Shown here piece after piece: positions 23,481-34,100 of a stretch of 64,000 bases of DNA. Under the pieces are notes generated by a model that was not told the DNA's origin, did no database searches, and saw nothing but the letters and a program-made list of their open reading frames with translations. The position numbers and the translations under genes are program-made. Source of the DNA: Hydnum rufescens UP504 (Eukaryota; Basidiomycota; Agaricomycetes; Cantharellales; Hydnaceae); NCBI GenBank assembly GCA_014904985.1, contig MU128927.1, positions 23,107-87,106 on the forward strand, in the 5' to 3' direction. Positions within the stretch are counted from its first letter, which is position 1. Every line of letters begins with the position of its first letter.

Positions 23481-24550
23481 TCAGACTGAATGAGAGCATG
23501 GGGGCTCAGGGCAGTCTCTGGCAATGTGGCCAGGTTTGTTACAATTCCAGCACAGACCAGCAACTTGGCGAGGATTATTCTGATGATGATTGGAGTCTAC
23601 ATCCATAGGTTCATAAGTGGAGGAAGAGGGTGCAGCAGCAGGACGGAAAGAGGTTGGAGGAGGTTGAGAAGTAGTAGTGGGAGGGTGGAAGGGTTGAATT
23701 GTTCCTGGACGATTGTCCTGGCAAGGGTTGGTGGGAGAGAAGGAGTGCTGTTCATTAAAGTGATGCCACAGCTTATCAATGTGAGTGGCTTTGTCCTTCC
23801 ATTCTTGAAGGGACATAGGGAGGGTGTCAAGGTGTACCTTCTCGACCAAGCTACAGAGCAGTCCATGCTCATAAGCATCCATCAAGGCTCCATCATTAAA
23901 GCCTGCCTTCCCAGATATGGCCTCAAAGGCTGTCATGTATTCCTCAGCAGTCATCCCTCAAGTCATCTTCAAGGTATGAAGTCACTGACAGCATGAGCCT
24001 CTTGGTCCACATCACTGAAGGCTGCCTCAAAATGGGTGCAAAAGGTTTCCCAATCAGGGAAGGGAGAATTGCCATCAAGGATAGCACATGTGTAGTTGGA
24101 AGCCCAATCACCAGCACTGCCTCCTTGCATGTAGGAGAGGGTGTAGAGGATCTTTGTCTGATTGTTGGGAAAGGAGTTGGGTCGAATAGCAATGTTAAGT
24201 TTCAGAGTGCAGAGGAAGGGATCAGCCTTCTTTTGATCACCACCAAAGACCTCTGGATCAGCTGCCTTCAGGGGATGTGCAGAGATAGAAGGAGTAGTGG
24301 CAGGAGCAGGAGGAACTTCAACAACAGGAGCAGGAAGGTTCTCAACAGCAGCCTTGGTGATCACCTCAACTTCAGCCATCAGGGTTTCATGAGAAGAGGC
24401 ATTAGTCTGAAGGTGAGTCACTAGGTTCTGGAGTATAAGGTTCTGTTGCTCCAACTGCTCATACCATTGTTGTTGTGCCTCCATCATTTGACGAAGGCCT
24501 ACTCCAGCATCGCCAAAGACAGAGAAGGCATCAGCGGGGATTTTGTCCAT
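23481..24550 (-). pseudogene. gag polyprotein of the gypsy element, frameshifted
   Basis: The first part (24550-23969) has a coiled-coil-like N-terminus (MMEAQQQWYEQLEQQNLILQ) and the gag core (KAADPEVFGGDQKKADPFLC, LSYMQGGSAGDWASNY, WETFCTHFEAAFSD). A frame change near 23960 leads to MTAEEYMTAFEAISGKAGFN, LPMSLQEWKDKA and the CCHC zinc knuckle CWNCNKPGHIARDC near 23540. The knuckle packages RNA in active elements. The frame change between AFSDVDQEAHA and TAEEYM is where intact relatives read straight through, so this copy is inactive. Confidence 0.88.
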
Positions 24551-25379
24551 GAGGAGAGGAGGTACAAGGGATAAGGAAGATGTTTGTGGGGTTGAGGAGA
24601 TGAGTTTTGATCTTCTGTCAGGGAAACACTGCCATCAAAGCCACAAACAGAAAGAGGAAAGAGATTAATTAACCACATGCTATCACAGTGGGAATCCTGA
24701 GAGATTGAAACTGGTGATCCCCCAACTGCAAAGGGCTATAAATACTATTTCCTGCACACAGCCACCAGCCTTCCAGAGCCTTCCGCTGTCTTCCATAACC
24801 TTCCGGATCCTCCTAGAGTGCCGGCTCCACAGACCATCAGCCAGCCTCCACAGCCACCATCACTAAGCCTCACTAAGCTGATGCAGCCATGTTACGAATC
24901 CTGTGTGCACCTCCACATGGCTATGCCCCAACTTCCATATGTATCCCCCTTAGTGTATGTTAGGGTATTGCACGGGGTTTTGAAACCCGCGGGTTTTGAC
25001 CCCATGGGGGAGATCCCCACGGGGCGGGAGTAACAATGTGGACCCATGGCTAAAACCCACCAAGAACCCGCCAACCCCGGCAATATGTACCAAGGGTTTG
25101 AATCAGTCCATGCCATAGATTGATAGTCATCTAACATGGTATGGTGCAATTGTATTGCACCAGAACTGCTAAGTTACTAGCTAATATTTTACCTCTGGTG
25201 CAGTAACTTACTGTTACCATAACTATGTCATTATTTATCACTATTTACTATTATATATACATTGTATAGCAGTAGGGGCTCAGGGAGCTCAGGATGTGGT
25301 TGGTTGTTCAGGGGGGGGAGGTTCTAGTACGGGTTTTCATTGTTGAGGGTTTGGTTGGTTGTTCATTTGGGACTTGGGC

Positions 25380-26530
25380 AGTCTCTGTCGCATGATCTAG
25401 GATCAAAGATATATACATCAGATTGAAAAATGAAACATACATTCTAGTACCACACACCCACCCCAGTGGGTGTGGTACCTCGTTTTATTTCGACAGCAGG
25501 GTCTGTACAGGCTCGTGCCCAGTTTTTCGTATAGGGGTCTCGCAGGTGCAGGGGGTTCGGCAGGTGGTGTCAGTCGGATGATCTAGAATAAGTCAAAAGT
25601 GACGCAAAAAGGGCAGCTTGCACTGCCCTATTTGCGCCACTTACATATACAGAATTAATTTTAAAAAAAAACCTTGTAGTACCACACCCGCTCTAGCAGG
25701 TGTGGTACTCGTATTGTGCCGCTCATGTCAATCAAGGGGTCCATATGGGCTCGTGTCCGGTTTTTTCGTATGGGGGTCGCATGGGGTTTTGTTCGAATCA
25801 ATTCACAGGGGCGGGGGATGATACCATGGTCTCACGCGGATTAGGAACATCTACAGTTTAAAAAGAAAAATGTTAGTTGCTTAAGTCGTAAAACCAGCAC
25901 AAAAAGAACCGCTTTCACTCTTTTTGTGTGGGTGTATCTACCAAGGGGGGGGAACTCACCTTATATAGTACCGCACACCTGCCGCAGCAGGTGTGTGGTA
26001 TTCCTTTTTGTTTGGGGGTTTTCATTTACTGGGTGGGTGTTCATTTTGTGGGGTGCCGCAGTGTGGGCATTGGGTCAGGTGTTTGCTCGGGGCTTGTGTG
26101 GATGATGGGGAGACCTATCATAAAGTAATATGTTAGTTAAGAATAATAATAATAACAGCGCAAAAGAGCAGCTTTCGCTGCTCTTTTTGCGCCGCTGTAG
26201 GTATTGCAATCAAATGAAAAGTTACCTATGTTACCACACACCTGCCGCGGCAGGTGTGTGGTACTCGTTCAGCGGATCATCGTTTGGTGGGTTATCATCT
26301 TGAAAACCGCCATTTGGCATGTTCTCATTCCACGGATTGTTGTTTGGGGGGGTGTTCATTTGCCGGTTCTGGTTCAGGCGATGACCTAGGATAATGTCAG
26401 TTAAAAATTTAAAACCAACGCAAAAAGAGCAGCCATTGCTGCTCTTTTTGCATGGATGTATGTAAAGGATAAATACTTACCTTGTATGACCACACACCTG
26501 CCACAGCGGGTATGTGGTCCTGCTTTCTGT
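25380..26530 (-). repeat. Element A left arm: five exon/intron modules with paired hairpins
   Basis: Read on the minus strand. Exon-end hairpins (ACCACACACCYGC..GYGGGTGTGTGGT type) are at about 26490-26520, 26236-26266, 25972-26005, 25680-25708 and 25449-25479. Most are followed within about 5-12 nt by a donor such as AAG|GTAAGT or AAG|GTGAGT. Intron hairpins (GCAAAAAGAGCAG..CTGCTCTTTTTGC type) are at about 26419-26452, 26158-26193, 25897-25930 (degenerate) and 25601-25636. Branch-like CTAAC/CTGAC and acceptors (CCTAG, ATAG, GTAG, TCTAG) follow at about 26389, 26117, 25850 and 25590. The last intron has no hairpin. Exon bodies are Pro/Asn/Glu-rich in one frame. Confidence 0.85.
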
Positions 26531-26599
26531 TGTTTGATCCCTTGGTGGTTGTAGAATGACTTTCGATGCTGGCAAATGCCGATATCAAGACCGAGGAAA

Positions 26600-26847
26600 G
26601 TTGACTTCAACCAGGCACGTATTGATGCGTGGAATTCACCTGATTACAACATTCCTATCTACGAGCCTGGTCAGGAGGACATTGTCCGCCAAGCTCGCGG
26701 TCACAACCTCTTCTTCTCCACTAATGGAGAATCTCCTCGATTAATGCACTTTCAGCCATTTGTGAAGCCACAGGTGCTAATATCGATGAGGCTTCCAATG
26801 CCATTGGCATGGATTCACATGTGGGGCCCAAATTCCTGGGTGCCTCA
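26600..26847 (+). pseudogene. Captured UDP-glucose 6-dehydrogenase fragments (element A)
   Basis: The first piece encodes VDFNQARIDAWNSPDYNIPI, YEPGQEDIVRQARGHNLFFST, matching the N-terminal NAD-binding region of UDP-glucose 6-dehydrogenase (PIYEPGL..FFST signature). After about 26716 the frame shifts to [40 protein letters not shown], which matches the central helix region of the same enzyme. Roughly the 150 residues that separate these segments in the full enzyme are missing, and the two pieces are out of frame, so no enzyme can be made. It ends at GTAAACT, which now forms the donor of the first array intron. UDP-glucose dehydrogenase makes UDP-glucuronate in the cytosol. Element C has the same chimera, so capture preceded duplication. 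Confidence 0.82.
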
Positions 26848-28110
26848 GTAAACTTACTGTATGTTTTTTTTTCTTTTTTCTTTTTTCTTTTTTACTAATG
26901 TATTTATTATTCTAGGTCATCGCATCGCGCTCGATCGACAGACCCACACAAACCCCCACCAGCACCCGCCAGAACTGACGACGATGATACCGGAAAAGAG
27001 GAGGCACCACACACCCACTGCGGCGGGGGTGTAGGTAAGTGTATTTTTTTTTGTTCTTTACTAATGTATTTATTATTCTAGGTCACACTCGATCGACAGA
27101 CCTGCACGAATCCCGCACCAGCACCCGCCAGAACCGACGATGATGATTACTGGGGCGAAATATGCGAGTGCGCGCAGCCACGTGAGACCCCAATGATTGA
27201 CTATCTGCCACCAATAAAATGAGGCCTCAAATATGGTGCCACACACCCGCTGAAGCAGGTGTGTGGCAATATTAGGTGAGTATTTTCTTCATGGGGTGTA
27301 CCACGACACCAAAAGAGCAGCACCAGCTGCTCTTTTGGCATTGCTTGTATTATTTTTTTACTAATGTATCCACTATTTTAGGCTCTTTCTCCCTCCCCAA
27401 AACCCCGCCCCAATCAAAGCAGAGACAATGCCTATGGCAAAATACGGAGCACGCAGCCACCCAGACCCCAACCCCCGAGTATCAGTGAGCTATAACACGA
27501 CAACAAATCAGATACAGCACCCACACACCCGCTTCGGTGGGTGTGTGGTGACATCAGGTATGTCTAATCCCACCGGTGCCAAAAGAGCAGCAGGAGCTGC
27601 TCTTTTGGCACCCCTCTGTTTTCTTTTTTTTACTCATATTATTTATCATTGTTCTAGGTCCCTTCCCTAAGCGAAAACCCGCCCAACAACGACATGCACG
27701 AGCCCTCAACACAAAATTTGATGCGCAGCCGCCCAAGCCCCAAGTCTTGAACATGACAATGGACTTAATCTCATACCACACACCCGCCGCGGTGGGTGTG
27801 TAGTAATAGTTGTAAGTTCAACAGCACCCAAAGAGCAGCAGTAGCTGCTCTTTGGGCACTACTTCTGTTTTTTCTAAAACTAATGTATTCTTAATCATTC
27901 TGGGTGTCCTCTCGATCTATGAAACCCCACGACAAGAACAGAGCCAAGGTCCAAGGCAAAACACGGACCTGCGCAGCCACCTGCAACCCGATATGAACAT
28001 CCGATCAAAACCCGCACGAATGCCACCCTATCCTTGGAGCCACACATCCTGTTGCCCCTCCTTGCATGAAAACTCACCCGATGAGAACATGGCCAAGGCC
28101 CCCACGTGAA
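26848..28110 (+). repeat. Element A right arm: exon/intron modules with paired hairpins
   Basis: Introns: 26848-26915 (GTAAACT..TACTAATGTATTTATTATTCTAG, no hairpin); 27035-27081 (GTAAGT..TTCTAG, no hairpin); 27276-27381 (GTGAGT, hairpin CCAAAAGAGCAGC/GCTGCTCTTTTGG at 27309-27338, TACTAAT, TTTTAG); 27558-27656 (GTATGT, hairpin about 27577-27612, TTCTAG); and from 27812 (GTAAGT, hairpin about 27833-27860, TACTAAT-like, but the acceptor reads TTCTGG). Exon-end hairpins precede the donors at about 27005-27034 (degenerate), 27238-27268, 27519-27550 and 27776-27806. Exon lengths are about 120-195 nt. The lost final acceptor is shared with element C. Confidence 0.88.
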
Positions 28111-28554
28111 ATCTGACTTATATTGTATATAATTATAATAAATAAATAAATAAATAAATAAATGTTAAATAATCTTCTGGCCCTCTTACTATGGGCCATA
28201 TACAGAATAGGATGAGGATATTGTCCCATGGGTTTCCCGCGGTTCTCCTTGGGTTTTTCAACCCTGTCATGTATCCCGCAGCTTCTACCCCCGTGAGTCA
28301 CGGGGCGGTTTTCAACCCCGCGGGGCGGGATGTCCTAAATTCCCCCGTGGGACCCCATGCAATAGCCTATTCCACACATCCAATGTATTTCATTTTTGGA
28401 TATAGTCAGTGTTATAATATTCTAAGCCTATTCCACCTATTTTGGTCCTAATGTGGAGTGTTTTACACTTATGGTAGGCTTTTGTTCCCTTTTTGCCTGA
28501 AAAGGGAGTTCAATGCCTAGAAGTAAACAAAATAAGCTGATTATTGACACATAT

Positions 28555-29080
28555 TTATTTGATTACATGATCATACTCCATGTAAAATTTCAAGTCCATA
28601 TCTTGACTGTAGGGGGAGTAAATCAATTTTCAATGTTGAACCCTATTTTCCTGATATCTCTGTGCCTACTGCATGGATTTGGCTGAAAATTGAATATGTT
28701 CTTTGCCTGAGCAGTGTCTGATCACATGCTAAGTTTCAGAATGGTTTGCTCACTGGGTGTTTTTTGGCAATTTTCACTGCCTCTGGTATCCATTGTCCAG
28801 TTCCCTACCTTAAAGGGGATGGATTGGGATAATGTTTGGCACATAATTCATACATTATATTATCATACTCTGTGAAAATTTTCAAGTTCCCAGATATTCT
28901 GTAAGGGGAGGAAATTAATTTTCAGTGTCCAAAGTTGTTTTCCTCATATCTCAATACCTACTGGTTGGAATTGGCTGAAATTTTAATATGTTCTTCACCC
29001 TAATATTCCCCAATCATGTGCCAAATTCCAGAATGAACTGCCCAGCAGTTCAGATCCAGAAAGTTCTGCAATTTCTGGTA
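28555..29080. repeat. Degenerate tandem duplication of about 290 bp
   Basis: Two diverged units align in order: ATCATACTCCATGTAAAATT / ATCATACTCTGTGAAAATTT, then GGGGGAGTAAATCAATTTTC / GGGGAGGAAATTAATTTTCA, then a TGGATTTGGCTGAAA / TGGAATTGGCTGAAA part, then AATATGTTCTTTGCC / AATATGTTCTTCACC. No coding frame is supported. It is probably an old non-coding repeat. Confidence 0.65.
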
Positions 29081-29356
29081 CTCATTTTACTGCTCCCATC
29101 TCTCCAGGCACTAGCCACTTGCTCTGGGCCTGGTTTCTTCACTCATCCAGGGTCCTTAGGGGTCCCTCCTCCCATACCAGGCACCTCCCCCTGGTCCTGG
29201 GCCTCCATTGGGCTGGATGGCTAAATATTATTTGGATGTACTTCATCCAATTTCTGCATTTAGGCTTTTTTTAAAATAAGAAACACTTTATTATGTAACT
29301 GGATATCCAAAGTTATTATAGGATATTACCTAATGCACCCTTTCCTTGTCTAGATG

Positions 29357-29550
29357 TGTCTCATGGAGTCTAATGCTGTCTAAATCAATAGTTGTGGTTG
29401 CTCCTGTGCATGTCTGTCTACTAATCTACACCTAGTGATGTCTAGACATGACTAGGCATGTCTAGACATCTCTAGGTGTAGATTAGTAGACAGATATGCA
29501 CAGGAGCAACCACAACTATTGATTTAGACAGCATTAGACTCCATGAGACA
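29357..29550. repeat. Fold-back inverted repeat, 97-bp arms
   Basis: Left arm TGTCTCATGGAGTCTAATGC..., right arm its near-perfect reverse complement ending CATTAGACTCCATGAGACA, with the centre at about 29453 in a TCTAGACAT-rich stretch. Related TAGACACCATTAGACACC fragments continue to about 29950. It resembles a MITE or snap-back element; no target duplication was identified. Confidence 0.8.
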
Positions 29551-30086
29551 CCTAATGATGTTGTCCAAGCAGTTGCCTTTGTTTTTATTTGGACACTAGT
29601 AGATACACATCTGCAATGGTCCCACAATTATTGATCTAGACACCATTAGACATCTCTTAGTACTGCAGCCTGAGCAAGTGCCTTTATGTCAAAAAGTTTG
29701 ATTTAGACATTACTGTGCACACATCCACAAGAGTACCACAAGTGTTGAATTAGACACCATTAGACACCATCTAATGATCTTCCCCTGAGCAGATGCCTTT
29801 GTTTTAATTTAGACACTAGTAGACATGCATCCACAATAGCACCATTACTATTGGATTATTATTGGATCTAGACAACATTAGACACCTATTAGTACTGCCA
29901 CCAGAGGTCTTGGGCTCAAAATGTTGATTTAGACACCAGTAGACACACAGTAAGGATGATAGACACCTCTAAGGCTCCAGAAAATATCTTATTAAACATG
30001 CCTAAATTAGACCTGTAACACTCTCCAGCTGGTGAACAAACCCTCCTGGGCAGTGCCTGTGGTGGGCTATTTTAGACATGTCTATA

Positions 30087-30731
30087 TATGGATGCTGTGG
30101 TTCAGGTTTAAACCTGTGGAACCTGAGTTTAAACCTGAACCTGACCCAGGTCAGGTTCCATTGGGGTCAGGTTTCATTTCATTTTCTTCAGGTCAGGTTC
30201 AGGTTTTGCCCTTGCCCCAAACCCAAAAGCTAGTCTGAAACCAGGTTTAAACCTGAACCTGAAAGGTAGGGCATAGGTTCCATTCCATGTAAATTGACCA
30301 CTATTCTGGCACCAAATCTGGCAATTTACACATGTGACTATAGTTCTGGAGTCAGAAGTCACATGACTTGGCCATCAAATGAGGTAATTGGTGCAGGTCA
30401 CAAGTCACATGACAGAATGCAGTGACTAAATACCATCTCCAGAACATGTGAAAGAGGGCTAGGAAGGAGATGTGGATCTAAAGCAGGATGTAAAAGGAGT
30501 GGCAGAGGCAGAGACTTGAGGAGAGGGTGTAGATATTCTGTAGTACCCCCTGAAAATGTTGGCTTCCCTCATACCTCAGGTTTCAGGTTTAAACCTGAAC
30601 CTGACCTGAATGAGACTGAACCTCAGGTCAGGTTCAGGTTTTGCCCTCATGGGTGATTTTGGAACCTGGTCAGGTTTAGGTTTTTCCCAAATTGGGCAAA
30701 ACCTGACCAAAACCTGACCATGGCAACCATA
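30087..30731. mobile_element. MITE-like element (645 bp), 8-bp target duplication TGTCTATA
   Basis: It begins TATGGATGCTGTGG and ends CCATGGCAACCATA, an imperfect terminal inverted repeat, flanked by TGTCTATA at 30079-30086 and 30732-30739. The interior is built from GGTTTAAACCTGAACCTGAC motifs in both orientations, with internal inverted repeats near each end, and has no ORF of note. An 8-bp target site suggests a hAT-related non-autonomous element. Confidence 0.72.
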
Positions 30732-31134
30732 TGTCTATATAGTGAACTTAGAAAAAAAATTCCCCAAAATACCCCTCAGGCATGTCTTAGACATGCCTGT
30801 ACTCAGAACACCTCTTAGGTGGTTTGCAGATGCAAGCTCAAACCACCTAAGAGATACTATTTTGAGGGTGCATTAGGTGGGGAATAATGGTTTATGGAAA
30901 ACTTTATAGAGTGGTTGTGGAGCTCAGGACAAGCATAACTCATTCATACCTTGTTCATAACTTTCACAGAAGTTTATAGACACTTCATGAAAGTGCTCAT
31001 GAAAGACTTATACAGGTTTTTAAGCAACATGAAGTCCCCTAGCCAAAATAAACCTGATAGCAGCAATATTCAATCCTCTTTCCCCTTCTCAACTGAAATA
31101 CTAGGTACATGCTGAAACCCCTGGGATCTTCTAC
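30732..31134. other. Spacer with a short hairpin
   Basis: No gene seen. CTCTTAGGTGGTTT and AAACCACCTAAGAG form a hairpin at about 30813-30852. The rest is AT-rich flank of the downstream STAND gene. Confidence 0.5.
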
Positions 31135-34100
31135 TCACACTAGTTGTCTACATTGTGCCCAGTCTTGACCACATTTAAGGTGCTGAAAATCAATCTGGGT
31201 ACTGTTGGGATCTCCCATAGGATTATGAGGTTCCTCCAGGGATGTGCGGTAGGCTGCAGGGACCCAGACAATAAGCTCATTATTGGGACCCAAAATCCAT
31301 CCATCATCAAATTGAAAGGGGGATGGTGGGGGTGGGAATAGATGGCCAGGGTACCGGAGGCTGTGCATGGAGCTAGCAGGAATGACTGTGAAAATTTGTG
31401 AGTGCTGTCCTCACAGCCAGGAGCAATCTACTTGCCATCAGGTGAGAAAGCACTAGTTGAGGTGGCACCATGCCCTTCCATTGGCTGGCCAATGCTCACC
31501 CCTGCATCAATCTCCACATTCCAGAGCCGGATGAACTTGTCCCAGGAACCAGAAACAATCTTCTTGCCATCAGGTGAGAAAGCAATGGATAAGATGCCAT
31601 CATTATGGCCCTCCATTGGCTGGTCCATGCTTTCATATGTCTCCACATTCCAGAGTCGGATGGTCTTATCCCAGGAACCAGAAGCAATCTGCTTGCCATC
31701 AGGAGAGAAAGCAATGGACACAATGGCTTTGCAATGCCCCTTCATGGGCTGGCCCATGCTTTCAGCTGTCTCCACATTCCAGAGTCGGATGGTCATATCA
31801 TCAGAGCCAGAAGCAATCTGCTTGCCATCAGGTGAGAAAGTGATGCACTGGATACCTCCAGCATGCCCCTTCATCAACTGGCCAATCCTCACCCCCTTCT
31901 GCACATCCCAAAGTTGTATAGTCTGGTCCACAGAGCCAGAAGCAATCTTTTTGCCATCAGGTGAGAAGGCCATGGACCAGATGACATCATCCCCTTCCAT
32001 TGGTTGGCCAATGCTGGCACCTGTCTCAACATCCCAGAGTAGTATGGTCTTGCCAGAGGTGGCAGCAGCAATTGCCTTGCCATCAGATGAGAAAGCAACA
32101 CACTGGATGGGATAGTCATGCACCATTGCCTGGCCAATCCTTTCACCTGTCCCTGCACTCCAGAGTTGTGTGGTCTTGTCCCTGGAGCCAGAAACAATCT
32201 GCTCAGCATCAGGTGAGAAAGCAATAGATGTGACAGCATGATCATGTCCCTTCATCTGGCTAATGGTTGCACCTGTCTCCACATTCCACAGTTGTATCAT
32301 GTTGTCCTCAGAACTGGAAGCAATCTGCTTGCCATTAGATGAGAAGGCAACAGATAGTACACCTTTCTGATGTCCTTCCAAGATCAGCATGATCTTTGGC
32401 CAGTCCTGAAGCTGTCCCTGCACAAGTTTTGCAACTCCTGGAAATTCACTTCGGCACCTCTGATATAGGAGAGATGATGTAGGAGCAAATGTCAGACCAG
32501 AGAGGTAGATATGAGGCATGCTGGTTGTGATGGCAATGGCAAACATGGAGATGAATTGCCTGGCATCCTGCTGTAGTCTAATGAGGTCTGTGGTAATCTG
32601 GGCAGCACATGTTAAGTATTAGCCTGCAGCCTCAATATGTAATCAAATTGGAGCCATGCTTACATGGGGGGTATCAAGGGTGGATAATGCAACTTGAGCA
32701 GAGCTCTCCATGAGGCTCATCACTTCCAACCAAGGTAAGAAATCCTTCTGAAAGAATGACTTCAAGCATTCCTGAGCAAACTCGCCACGTGGTGTTTCAG
32801 ACACATGGAAACCCCAGAATTGACAAGCATAGGATAGATGGTGAGGGATGTGTTTTTTCAAGAGACCCTCAAGTTCGGGGATGTCAACATTGCGACAGAA
32901 TGACGTTGGAATTTGACAGATATTAAAAGTCAAGGTCTGGTCCATCACACGAAAGCACGCCAGGGCCATCTGCTGATTTGCTTCAGCTTCATCGATGTAG
33001 AAATCTTTGTTACGCTCCTTGCTACACAAAAACTCACGATAAGACGAGTGGAGAGGAGTAATCGGCTCATGGTCATTGTGTGTACCACTGAGGACTGAGG
33101 CAAGAGCCTTCACAATCCCTCGTTGTATCTCCAGGTCCTCTGGAGTGAGGATAGAATCGGGTGGAACTAGGTGCACAAGGGTACGAAGTGATAGAGGCTC
33201 CCGGGCACTTATGATTCGGCCCAGGATTGATTTGACTCGTTGTACTGCCATCTCATCGGATGGATCACAGTGCTCTCTCATGACGGTGATGTAGAGCCCA
33301 TACAGCTCATTATCAGTACCCAGTATCGTCTGAAGACGATCCCATGGGTCGACACCACCGTCAAGAATGAAGCGACAGGCAGTAGCAGCCCACTGAAAGG
33401 ATGTTCCAGCTCTCCGGATGAGTTCACGCAGCAGCAGCTGGTGCTGCGCCTCTCGGAACTCATTCACGTCACGGAGTTGATGGCGTACATAGGCCTCAAT
33501 ATCGCGCGAGACCTGGGAATTCGCGATGTCATCCATAAGGATGAGGCCAATCCCAGGTGGCAGAGGAGACTGCAGCGCATCTTGAACATCGCGCTCAGAT
33601 CTTGAAGTGATTACGATTCGAAGACCTGGAGGTAATTCTAAGGCTTGCTTCGTTAGAATAGCGAGTGCGTCGGCACGAGCCACAGCGTCCCCAGATTCGT
33701 CAAACGCGTCGATAAAAACGACCGTCGTCCCCACAGCCTCATCATCCTCGAATGGTGCAATGATAAAGTGCTGGAACTGCAATTTGTAGTTAAGGGTTCT
33801 TCGTATCGTGGTGTCATTCTTGAGAGTATCGACAAGGCGCTGCTTCCGGGAGTTATCCAGGTCCGCGAGGTCTCGAGCGATCGTAGTGAATAGGTTGGTG
33901 AGGCTTGTATGGGGGTCATTTCTGTCCAAAGCCATAGTATGATCCCATGCGATTAAGTTCAGCAATGCGTTTGGCACATGAGCGAAGGATTGACGATTTC
34001 CCCGCACCCGCCATGCCACACAACCAAAGCACACGAGACGGTCCGTTGGAGTCCAACGTTATTCGGTTGCTCGGATCAGACGACGGCGTATCCGCTTCAA

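Larger units (their letters stand above)
18779..24550 (-). mobile_element. Degenerate Ty3/gypsy chromodomain retrotransposon (chromovirus-type)
   Basis: On the minus strand the order is gag (24550-23481), protease, reverse transcriptase, RNase H, integrase and a C-terminal chromodomain (to 18779), the order of chromodomain-bearing Ty3/gypsy elements. The body carries a gag frameshift, several in-frame stops and a solo LTR of another element inserted in RNase H. The LTRs could not be paired by eye, so the ends given are those of the coding region. A TATA-like GGCTATAAATAC lies upstream of gag on the opposite strand near 24727. Confidence 0.9.
24961..28369. mobile_element. Element A: hAT-like, gene-capturing element with divergent hairpin/intron arrays (3.4 kb)
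   Basis: Left end TAGGGTATTGCACGGGG, right end CCCCATGCAATAGCCTA: terminal inverted repeats of about 17 bp, followed inside by GC-rich palindromic subterminal repeats (AACCCGCGGG types). It is a near-identical inverted copy of element C and has almost the same length. Unlike C, its flanks (GTGTATGT and TTCCACAC) are not a target duplication. The centre at about 26555-26600 holds a conserved GATGCTGGCAAATGCCG segment. From it two module arrays run outward: minus-oriented to about 25400 and plus-oriented to about 28100. The plus arm begins with UDP-glucose dehydrogenase fragments. A (TAAA)n run is at 28135-28163. No transposase is seen, so it would be non-autonomous. Confidence 0.85.

Noticed and set aside
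25380..28110. Rho-independent terminators (GC stem followed by T-run)
   Set aside because: Hairpins such as GCAAAAAGAGCAGC..GCTGCTCTTTTTGC look like terminators, but the organism is a fungus and the hairpins lie between splice donor and branch site.
24961..28369. Helitron carrying captured gene fragments
   Set aside because: Terminal inverted repeats and the 8-bp target duplication on copy C contradict Helitron ends (TC..CTRR, insertion between A and T, no duplication).
24953..28377. Target duplication for element A
   Set aside because: GTGTATGT and TTCCACAC do not match, and shifting the ends by a few bases gives no 8-bp repeat.
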